Assembly (NCBI GenBank): GCA_964578485.1 | Contig: CAZODA010000022.1 | Coordinates: forward strand, 1-53,329 | Direction: 5' to 3' | Source: CAZODA01 sp964578485 | Lineage (GTDB): Bacteria; Bacteroidota; Bacteroidia; Bacteroidales; Marinilabiliaceae | Length of the DNA stretch: 53,329 bases | Shown here: positions 7,661-14,853 of the stretch, piece after piece | Numbering within the stretch: the first letter of the stretch is position 1 | Layout: the number at the start of each line of letters is the position of its first letter | Position numbers and translations under genes: made by a program | Notes under the pieces: model-generated | Told to the model about the DNA's origin: nothing | Seen by the model: only the letters and a program-made list of their open reading frames with translations | Database searches by the model: none

Positions 7661-9148
7661 ATGGCAAAATTTCTTTTGATTCGTCCCAATGATAATGTCG
7701 CTGTTGCTCTTGAATCTGTAGGAGCAGGAAAGACGATACAAGTAGGCGCGTATCAGTTAATTTCTACAAACGATATTCCGGTAGGTCATAAAGTTGCATT
7801 ACAAGATATTGCTTCGGGCAAGGATATCATAAAATATGGAGCTCCCATAGGGCATTCAGTCACAGACATTAAAGTTGGTGAGCATGTTCATACACACAAT
7901 GTGAAAACTAACTTATCAGATAATCTGACTTATTCATTTAATCAAAAATTAAATGCTCTTCCTTATGAACCTCGTTCTTTGTCTTTTAAAGGATATAAAC
8001 GTTCAAATGGCAAAGTTGGTATTCGCAATGAATTATGGATAGTTCCTACTGTTGGTTGTGTAAATGGTCAGGCTCAGCAGATTATTAACCGCTTTATGCA
8101 GGAAGTAAAACCATTGAAAATAGATGGTGTTGAGGTCTTTAAGCACAGCTTTGGCTGTTCTCAGTTGGGTGACGACCATGAAAACACCCAAAAAGCCTTA
8201 GCCGGAGTTATCAATCATCCGAATGCCGGAGGGGTATTGGTAATGGGTTTGGGTTGTGAAAACAATCAGATTTCCCAATTAAAAAAATTTATAGATAACT
8301 ATGATGATTCCCGCATACGATATTTAGTAGCTCAGGAAGTAGATGATGAAATAGAAGCAGGTTTGGCCATGCTAAAAGAAATTTATGAGCTTATGTCTGC
8401 CGATCAGCGTGAAGATCTTCCCTTATCGGAATTGAAGATAGGATTGAAATGTGGTGGTTCCGATGGATTTTCCGGTATTACTGCCAATCCACTTGTTGGA
8501 GCATTTTCAGATTTTCTTATTGCCCAGGGAGGAACTACTATACTCACCGAAGTTCCTGAAATGTTTGGAGCTGAAAATATCCTTATGGAGAGGGCACTTA
8601 ATGAAGAGATCTTTGACAAAACAGTACATCTGATTAATGATTTTAAAGATTACTATCGTAAAAACAATCTTCCCGTATATGAAAATCCTTCCCCGGGAAA
8701 TAAAGAAGGAGGGATCACAACATTGGAGGATAAATCACTTGGATGTACCCAAAAAGGTGGTACTGCAACTATTGTTGATGTGTTAAAATATGGTGAACCT
8801 TTGCAAAAAAACGGCCTAAACCTCTTATCCTCTCCCGGTAATGATTTAGTGGCCTCTTCAGCACTCGGATTCAGCGGTTGTCAGTTGATTCTGTTTACAA
8901 CAGGAAGAGGAACTCCTTTTGGCAGCTTCGTTCCTACAATGAAAATTTCGACCAATTCAGAACTTTTTAAAAAGAAAAGAAATTGGATAGATTTTAATGC
9001 CGGACAATTACTTGAAAATAAAACTATGGATCAACTGCTTGAAGAGTTTATTGCCTTTGTAATTGAAGTGGCAAATGGCAAAAAACTAAAACATGAAGAA
9101 TCAGGCTTTAAAGAAATTGCGATTTTCAAAACAGGCGTTACTTTATAA
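7661..9148 (+). CDS. uxaA: Altronate dehydratase
   Basis: Dehydrates D-altronate to 2-keto-3-deoxy-D-gluconate, the step after UxaB. The single 495-aa chain has an N-terminal SAF-type domain (about residues 1-90, with the metal-binding-looking GEHVHTHNVKT). A large UxaA/GarD catalytic domain follows, with blocks NELWIVPTVGCVNGQAQ, KHSFGCSQLG, LKCGGSDGFSGITANP and the C-terminal TTGRGTPFGS. Conserved cysteines and histidines fit a metal-dependent dehydratase. KDG kinase, aldolase and uronate isomerase are not in this window. Confidence 0.94.
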   Translation: MAKFLLIRPNDNVAVALESVGAGKTIQVGAYQLISTNDIPVGHKVALQDIASGKDIIKYGAPIGHSVTDIKVGEHVHTHNVKTNLSDNLTYSFNQKLNALPYEPRSLSFKGYKRSNGKVGIRNELWIVPTVGCVNGQAQQIINRFMQEVKPLKIDGVEVFKHSFGCSQLGDDHENTQKALAGVINHPNAGGVLVMGLGCENNQISQLKKFIDNYDDSRIRYLVAQEVDDEIEAGLAMLKEIYELMSADQREDLPLSELKIGLKCGGSDGFSGITANPLVGAFSDFLIAQGGTTILTEVPEMFGAENILMERALNEEIFDKTVHLINDFKDYYRKNNLPVYENPSPGNKEGGITTLEDKSLGCTQKGGTATIVDVLKYGEPLQKNGLNLLSSPGNDLVASSALGFSGCQLILFTTGRGTPFGSFVPTMKISTNSELFKKKRNWIDFNAGQLLENKTMDQLLEEFIAFVIEVANGKKLKHEESGFKEIAIFKTGVTL

Positions 9149-9946
9149 AATGTTTAGGACTACGTCGTTGAGGAATGTTTAGGACTTCGTCGTTTAGATT
9201 GAGCGTAGCGAAATCCCGTATAGCCGGTAGGCGTGAGACGGGAATGGTTGAGATTAGTTGGTTAATAGACGTGATAATTAGTTGATTAGCAAATTAGTAG
9301 ATGTGATAATATAGCAGATTAGTTGATTAGTAGATGTGAAGATTAGCAAATTTATCCACTAATTACACTAATTAACACGAATTAATAGGCTGAAAGCCTC
9401 TACCGGTTTGAATCATGCAAATAACTCCTCCCCTGAAAAGGGGAGGTGATCGAAGATCGGAGGGGTATATAAATTAGCAGATTAGTTGATTAGCAGATGT
9501 GATAATTAGTTGATTAGCAAATTTATCCACGAATTAATAGGCTGAAAGCCTTAAATACATTAGCCCAGGGCAACGCCCTATGTTACGGGGTCTCTTATCT
9601 CCCAGCGCCTTGAAGAGGCAACATTCAACGCAGTTAAAATGCCGCTGCTGCACAATCCCGCTGAAAAGCGGGATCTCCACCCAGCACAGGAAATGTCATT
9701 ACAAAAAATCTTTTCTATCAATGTTCCCATTCTTACCGGATGATTTTTTATTCACGCAACAGCTCGGTTTTATATGTCTCCCGCAATCCGGAGGATTGCA
9801 ACGTTCGGAAGAAAACTCAGAACCTCGAAGAGGTGATATTATTGTAGCAACTATCTAAGAGTCAAAAATAAACCCGGAATGGGTGACATTATTTTTCAAC
9901 TTAAAAATTCGTGTTAATTCGAGTAATTCGGTACGCCTTGCTAAGC
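9149..9946. repeat. Repeat-rich intergenic region with many short hairpins
   Basis: No gene is supported here. The region starts with two tandem copies (24-bp period) of a unit containing AATGTTTAGGACTACGTCGTT (9149-9195). Then come several degenerate copies of a TTAGTTGATTAGCAGATGTGATAATTAG unit (about 9250-9340 and 9475-9530). There is a GC hairpin at 9427-9446 (CCTCCCC/GGGGAGG). From about 9540 to 9900 there is a run of short imperfect hairpins around cores such as ATCCCGCTGAAAAGCGGGAT and AACCTCGAAGAGGTGA. The hypothetical 92-aa frame at 9580-9858 runs through these hairpins and is rejected. This pattern is common in Bacteroidota intergenic DNA. Confidence 0.7.
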
Positions 9947-10406
9947 GTGCGCGTTTATATAACTTAAAAACCTAGTAATATGAAAAGATTACCCAGGCCA
10001 ATTTGTCGTTCAGCCTGAAGCAGTTGTGATGTACGACAAGGAAACAAAGCGTACAGAGTTCACGACCAAGCGACCATGTAGGCCGTAATGTAAATGAACC
10101 CAGTTAGGCCTCGTGACTCAGATTTGCAGCGGTCAACCTTCCGAATTAGGCGAAACCTGAAACGTGATAGGAAGAAACGACAAAAAGCACTATCACGGCT
10201 GCACGGGGTAAGATGGGATGGCATGCATGGTAAAGGTTACGCATGAACAAGGGAAGCCCTAACAGCATCAACCGACTATTGATGGCTGAGGGTGGCGGAG
10301 ATGTTCGTAGTACTGTTGATATTCAGGACAACATAACCTGAAAGGAAGGAAGGGACATTGCTCCAATCTAACGTTTTAGAAAAAGTAATACTACAAAATT
10401 GACGAT

Positions 10407-11792
10407 ATGAGTAATCAGGATAAAGTACGAGATGAGATACAGAGGCTAACGCAAAAGAAGCGAAAGCAAATGAGCTCATTGGAAAGGGTACGACTTTTAC
10501 AACTAAAACTATATCAAAAAGCCAAACAGGAGAAGAATTACAAGTTCTACGTACTCTATGACAAGATCTTCCAAGATTATGTGCTTTATGAAGCATATCG
10601 CAGGGTTAAAAAGAATAATAGCAGCCCGGGAATTGACGGTCAAAGCTTTACAGACATAAAGGCTTATGGTGAGGATAAATTCCTGAAAGAATTAAAAGAG
10701 GAATTAAGAACCCGTACCTACAAGCCTCAAGCGGTAAAGCGAAAGATGATAGAGAAAGAGAATGGCGGACAGAGACCTTTAAGTATACCAACTATAAAGG
10801 ATAGGGTAGCACAAGCTGCATGCAAGATTGTAATAGAACCAATCTATGAAGCAGACTTTGACAATTCATCGTACGGCTTTAGACCTAAACGATCAGCCAA
10901 AGATGCGATCACGGAAATTCAGCAAAATCTGAAAAAAGGCAAAACAACGGTTTATGATGCCGACCTTAGTAAATGCTTTGACACCATACCTCATGACAAA
11001 TTAGAAATAGCGGTAAAGGAACGCATAAGCGACCCACGGGTAATAAACCTGATCAAGCTATGGCTAAAAGTACCTACAGTTGAAGAAAACGGTAGATACA
11101 CAGGAGGGAAAGGAACAAAACATGGGATACCACAGGGCGGAGTAATATCACCATTGCTAGCCAATATTTACATGAATCTGCTGGACAGAAATGTTAACAA
11201 ACCGAACAGCTACTGTTCCCGAAATGGAATTAAAATGATTCGGTATGCCGATGATTTCATACTAATGGCAAGACATATAAATCAAGATACGATTCTTTAT
11301 GTACATAAGCTATTAGACCGAATGGGGTTGATTATAAATCAGGACAAGAGCAAGTTGGTTAAAGCCAAAGACACACCGTTCGATTTTCTGGGGTTTACTT
11401 TTAGATATGACATTAATACCCTGTTTAAAAATAACAGTAGGTTTTGGCATATTAAACCTAAGAAGAAATCGGAGGTGAAAATAAGGCAAAAAATCAACGA
11501 AAAACTCAAAAGTATTGGACATTATCAAGCAACCGATGTAGTTGCGGAACTAAACCCAATCATCAGGGGATGGATGAATTACTACCATATTGAAAAAGTT
11601 AGTGCAACTCGCCTACCATTTAAAAGGTTAGACGATTATTTAAGAATCCGTCTGCTAAGATTCTATAAACGCAAAAGCCAGAGAAAATCTAACCTGCATG
11701 GTCAGCAGGCGTATGATCTATTAACCAAACATTATGGATTGATAAAACCATACAAGACCTCGGGAATTGCATATGTGAAAGCTAAAAGATGA
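10407..11792 (+). CDS. ltrA: Group II intron reverse transcriptase/maturase
   Basis: Multifunctional intron-encoded protein that helps the intron RNA splice and copies it into DNA during retrohoming. It has 461 aa. Reverse-transcriptase blocks in order: NNSSPGIDGQSF, GGQRPLSIPTIKDRVAQ, SSYGFRPKRSAKDAI, DADLSKCFDTIPHD, HGIPQGGVISPLLANIYMN, YADD at residues 280-283, and FDFLGFTF. A maturase X domain follows, with IIRGWMNYYH. There is no C-terminal HNH endonuclease domain, so target entry would rely on nicked or single-stranded DNA, as in other endonuclease-minus introns. The reading frame is intact. Confidence 0.96.
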   Translation: MSNQDKVRDEIQRLTQKKRKQMSSLERVRLLQLKLYQKAKQEKNYKFYVLYDKIFQDYVLYEAYRRVKKNNSSPGIDGQSFTDIKAYGEDKFLKELKEELRTRTYKPQAVKRKMIEKENGGQRPLSIPTIKDRVAQAACKIVIEPIYEADFDNSSYGFRPKRSAKDAITEIQQNLKKGKTTVYDADLSKCFDTIPHDKLEIAVKERISDPRVINLIKLWLKVPTVEENGRYTGGKGTKHGIPQGGVISPLLANIYMNLLDRNVNKPNSYCSRNGIKMIRYADDFILMARHINQDTILYVHKLLDRMGLIINQDKSKLVKAKDTPFDFLGFTFRYDINTLFKNNSRFWHIKPKKKSEVKIRQKINEKLKSIGHYQATDVVAELNPIIRGWMNYYHIEKVSATRLPFKRLDDYLRIRLLRFYKRKSQRKSNLHGQQAYDLLTKHYGLIKPYKTSGIAYVKAKR

Positions 11793-11803
11793 AAAATTGG
11801 AGG

Positions 11804-11882
11804 AAAGCCGTATGCGGGAAAACCGCACGTACGGTTTGAAGAGGGTGCGGGCAGGGCAAAAGCTCTGCTCAATCTACTCTAC
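11804..11882 (+). ncRNA. Group II intron domains V and VI
   Basis: Domain V is a 34-nt hairpin at 11804-11837 with the invariant AGC triad and a GAAA-type tetraloop. Domain VI follows, with a stem around GGCAGGGC/GCTCTGCTC and the conserved 3' end CTACTCTAC. These are the catalytic core and branch-point hairpin of the ribozyme. The host sequence resumes with TGGACCTATTTGCG. Confidence 0.85.
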
Positions 11883-12005
11883 TGGACCTATTTGCGTTAA
11901 TTCGCGTCTTCGTAATTATAAATTTTAATTGATAACCCATAACCCTATTTATAAGCTTGTAAGAGTCCCATAAATATGATTGCAATTATTGAATACTTGA
12001 AAAAA

Positions 12006-12062
12006 TGAGCCGAATACCCTTGCTAATCGGCTCATTTTTTTCGTATATTTGAGCCGATTAGC
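12006..12062. promoter_or_regulatory. Promoter of the Fic gene overlapped by three operator half-sites
   Basis: The -7 element TATATTTG at 12044-12051 matches TAnnTTTG exactly. A CTTG at 12019-12022 is a possible -33 element at 21 nt. A 13-bp perfect inverted repeat, GCTAATCGGCTCA (12022-12034) and TGAGCCGATTAGC (12050-12062), covers this promoter. A third TGAGCCGA half-site lies at 12006-12013. The half-sites are spaced 21 and 23 bp apart, about two helical turns. The first two could also pair as a hairpin with a T-run after it (terminator-like). Overlap with the -7 box favours repressor binding. Confidence 0.6.
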
Positions 12063-12090
12063 CAAGTTAAACGTCTCATAAATTACAAAA

Positions 12091-13185
12091 ATGTATAATT
12101 GGGAGCATGAAAATTGGGCAAATTTCTTGTACAACGAGGATGTTATTAGTGGATTTGCTATGCAATTCGCAAAGCTCACCGGTATGGCTTTGGGTGTATT
12201 TAATACTCTTGATAGTAACAAGCAGCAAAACGAGATTATCGGCTTGATGATTTCGGAAGCTTTAAAAACTTCTGCCATTGAAGGAGAGATGCTTTCCCGG
12301 GAAGATTTAATGTCTTCAATTCGTATGCATTTAGGCTTATACCTTAAAGTAAAAAATGTAAAAAACAAAAGGGCTGAAAATATAGCTCTTCTTATGATAG
12401 AGGTACGTAATAATTTTGCGGAAAAATTATCTGAAAAAACCATAAAAGAGTGGCATAAAATTCTCTTTAGTGGTTCTAAATATATAAATGCGGGTAAATA
12501 TCGTAAAGGTACAGAAGCCATGCAAATAATATCAGGTACTTATGGGAGAGAGATTGTACACTATCAGGCACCACCTTCGGAGAGGGTTCCACAAGAAATG
12601 AATCAATTTGTAAAATGGTATAACGCTTTTCAAACAAATGGTAATATTCAAAAAGCAATTATAAAAACGGCAATCAGTCATTTGTATTTTGAGAGCATAC
12701 ACCCCTTTGAAGATGGAAACGGCAGAATAGGCAGGGCTTTAATAGAAAAATGCCTTGCAGAAACATTGAACAGGCAAATAATCCTTAGTATTTCTACGGC
12801 TATTGAAAGTGAAAAGAAAAAATATTATACAGAATTAAATCGAGCGTCAAAAACACTTGAAATTGACAATTGGCTTGTTTATTTTGCAAAATTGCTTATT
12901 ACAGCTCAACAAAATGCAATTGATGTAATTAATTTATCCATTAAGAAAACACGTTTTTTTGATACTTATGAAAAGGAGCTGAATAAACGACAAGTAAAAG
13001 TGCTAAAAAAAATGTTTGATAAAAATGCAGATAAATTTGAAGGAGGAATGACTGTCAGAAAATATATCTCTATTGCCAAGACTTCAAAGGCGACTGCTAC
13101 CAGGGATTTACAAGAACTGACGAGACTTGAAATCCTCATACAGCAGGGAAGAGGTAGAAGTACATTCTACATTTTGAAAATATAA
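12091..13185 (+). CDS. Fic family protein with N-terminal DUF4172-like domain and C-terminal winged helix
   Basis: Fic enzymes transfer AMP (or another nucleotide) from ATP to a hydroxyl on a target protein. The 364-aa chain contains the full catalytic motif HPFEDGNGRIGR at residues 204-215. Upstream, TSAIEG at 60-65 matches the (S/T)xxxE(G/N) inhibitory helix of class II Fic proteins, with E64 the residue that blocks ATP. The N-terminus (MYNWEHENWANFLYNEDVI) resembles the DUF4172 domain. The last 60 or so residues look like a winged helix (KTSKATATRDLQELTRLEILIQQGRGRSTFYIL), suggesting DNA binding. Its promoter carries matching inverted repeats, so self-regulation is inferred. Target unknown. 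Confidence 0.92.
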   Translation: MYNWEHENWANFLYNEDVISGFAMQFAKLTGMALGVFNTLDSNKQQNEIIGLMISEALKTSAIEGEMLSREDLMSSIRMHLGLYLKVKNVKNKRAENIALLMIEVRNNFAEKLSEKTIKEWHKILFSGSKYINAGKYRKGTEAMQIISGTYGREIVHYQAPPSERVPQEMNQFVKWYNAFQTNGNIQKAIIKTAISHLYFESIHPFEDGNGRIGRALIEKCLAETLNRQIILSISTAIESEKKKYYTELNRASKTLEIDNWLVYFAKLLITAQQNAIDVINLSIKKTRFFDTYEKELNKRQVKVLKKMFDKNADKFEGGMTVRKYISIAKTSKATATRDLQELTRLEILIQQGRGRSTFYILKI

Positions 13186-13203
13186 ATTTAGTCGGACATT
13201 ACA

Positions 13204-14460
13204 TTATCTCCCGTCCCAAAAGTTGTCTTCTTTTATTTTCTTAATATAGTATTCAGCACTTTCTTTTAGGGATATTGAGATTGTATTTTGTTGTTCTTCG
13301 TCTATTTTTTCTGTTTCCATATCTTTTAATAATTCTAAGAATTTTTCATAATGCCTCAGTGCTTTGTCATAATCTTTCAAATCATTACGATATATTTCGG
13401 CAATATAAAATATATGTTCAGGTTTAGGAATATGATTAAATGCAATTTCGTAGCTATCAACAGCCTTGTTGAACTCTCTAATTCTTGTGTAGAACAATGC
13501 TTTTTCAATATACATTGTTGATAATATTATTGGGTTTGGCTCTAAGAGTTTCTCGGCATATTTTAAATAATCCAATCCTTCTTGAGCTTCATTTCTTTTT
13601 AAATGACTTAGTCCTAAAAAGTAAACAGCTTCAAAGTCTTTATCATTTTTTTTAAAAACAATTGATAAATTCTCAATAGCATCGTCATAACCAAATAAAT
13701 TATATTGCGATATCCCTAAATTTTTCAGAGTCAAAATTGTAGAATCACCATTATCAACTAAATCTTGAAAGCACCATTCTGCCATTGGAAAGTCTTTTCT
13801 GACAAAACTTGCAATGCCTTTGAGTTTGATAAACTTCAGATTGCATGAGTCAGTATAAAGAACATAATCACATAATTCTATTGCCTCAGTATATTGTTTG
13901 TTTTGTATATAAAGATTTATTAGTCTTTGCATAACAAGTTGATTATTTGGGTTTTGGTCGATTAGTTTCTCATAATTTGTGATTGCAAGATCTATGCTGT
14001 CAATTTTGGTATAAATACGGGCAAGTAGCTCTAAAGAATTAATGTTTAAACTATCTTTTTCTAATGAGTTTTTAAGAAGATTTATGGCACTTTGGTTTTT
14101 ATCATAAAACTCCAAGGTTCTAACTTGCTTTATCAGCATCTCGGGATCATCGTTGTGAAGTTCTAAAATTGGCAGTGCTTTGTTGTATTGTCCGGTGTTA
14201 AATAGAGAATTTGCTAATAGTTTAGCAATTCTAACGTCTTGAAAGGCATCATTGCCTTCTTCAAGCACAGAGATAGCCTTGAGGTAATCACCTTTTTCTA
14301 AAATTGCTTTTGAATACCAAAAATAGTCATGTGAATTTTCAAATTTTTCGGCTTGCACCATTATTGAATCATAATCTTCTTGTAAAAAAAGCAGCTCATA
14401 ATTCTGGGAAAACACATTAAAACTTAAAAAGAAAGAAGCAACAATAATAAGTCTTTTCAT
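13204..14460 (-). CDS. Secreted or periplasmic TPR-repeat protein
   Basis: 418 aa with a signal peptide (MKRLIIVASFFLSFNVFSQ). Most of the mature protein is built of tetratricopeptide-like helical repeats. Examples are SINSLELLARIYTKIDSIDLAITNYEKLIDQNPNN and the later YNLFGYDDAIENLSIVFKKNDKDFEAVYFLGLSHLKRNEAQEGLDYLKYAE. Such proteins act as scaffolds in envelope complexes. No catalytic domain is visible and no specific partner can be named. It is convergent with the Fic gene (18 nt apart) and has no close co-directional neighbour, so it is probably its own transcription unit. Confidence 0.85.
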   Translation of the reverse strand: MKRLIIVASFFLSFNVFSQNYELLFLQEDYDSIMVQAEKFENSHDYFWYSKAILEKGDYLKAISVLEEGNDAFQDVRIAKLLANSLFNTGQYNKALPILELHNDDPEMLIKQVRTLEFYDKNQSAINLLKNSLEKDSLNINSLELLARIYTKIDSIDLAITNYEKLIDQNPNNQLVMQRLINLYIQNKQYTEAIELCDYVLYTDSCNLKFIKLKGIASFVRKDFPMAEWCFQDLVDNGDSTILTLKNLGISQYNLFGYDDAIENLSIVFKKNDKDFEAVYFLGLSHLKRNEAQEGLDYLKYAEKLLEPNPIILSTMYIEKALFYTRIREFNKAVDSYEIAFNHIPKPEHIFYIAEIYRNDLKDYDKALRHYEKFLELLKDMETEKIDEEQQNTISISLKESAEYYIKKIKEDNFWDGR

Positions 14461-14853
14461 AATGGGAGATTGTTTTTATTAAAATTAAGGTTATAATTAA
14501 TTCTCTATCAACAAATAAACCCATTTTTGCTTTTTATTGCAACACAAACTCTGTGAAGTAAAGTTAAAACACCCTAAATAATTCTTCTACAAATCTTATT
14601 CTCCATTCCAATTGGGTAGGTTGAGATGTAGAAGGTGGCGGACAGAGAAATCACGTTGTTTTCGCTCTCCATATATTCCGCCATGTATGGTGAAAAGAAA
14701 AAATAAAATAATTTGGATTAACCATAGAATACGGGAGGATTTCGCTGCGTTCAAAAACTCGAAACGCATGTTGTTTTGGATACATTAAAAAGGAGCTGTC
14801 TTAGTGAGACAGCTTCTTTTAACATATAAAAACTTATTATGAAATAAGTAATT
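14461..14853. other. Intergenic region between TPR protein and GH2 gene
   Basis: No gene is seen. The region contains a decayed inverted copy of a short element also found at about 9198-9220. On the minus strand it reads TTGAACGCAGCGAAATCC near 14736-14755. An AACTCGAAAC motif like that in the 44.5 kb repeat block is also present. The GH2 terminator lies at 14791-14817. Confidence 0.5.
14791..14817 (-). terminator. Rho-independent terminator of the GH2 gene
   Basis: On the minus strand the stem AGAAGCTGTCT/AGACAGCTCCT (11 bp, one G.U) with a 5-nt loop is followed by a T-run. It lies 37 nt after the GH2 stop. A hairpin of closely related sequence ends the gene at 46195. Confidence 0.8.

Larger units (their letters stand above)
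9947..11882 (+). mobile_element. Group II intron with its own maturase
   Basis: A retroelement of about 1.94 kb. A likely 5' end is GTGCG at 9947, matching the GUGYG rule. The 3' part holds a 34-nt domain V at 11804-11837 (AGCCGTATGCGGG...CCGCACGTACGGTTT) with the catalytic AGC at 11806-11808. Domain VI follows and ends in CTACTCTAC near 11882. Domains I-IV structure and the ORF in domain IV lie between. The intron sits in non-coding repeat DNA rather than in a gene. The 3' boundary is fairly sure (to 1-2 nt). The 5' boundary is less so. Base composition is less AT-rich than the flanks, as expected for an acquired ribozyme. Confidence 0.85.

Noticed and set aside
9580..9858. 92-aa reading frame in the repeat region
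   Set aside because: It runs through short hairpin repeats, has a composition typical of translated repeat DNA and no recognisable domain.
9911..9925. Alternative 5' end of the group II intron at GTGTTAATTC
   Set aside because: This is part of the common TTCGTGTTAATTCG intergenic repeat, also seen in the 3' exon. It lacks the GUGYG pattern that 9947 has.
12006..12042. Terminator hairpin before the Fic gene
   Set aside because: The stem TGAGCCGA/TCGGCTCA with a T-run looks like one. However, a third half-site downstream and overlap with the -7 box of the Fic gene make an operator more likely. A dual role is not excluded.
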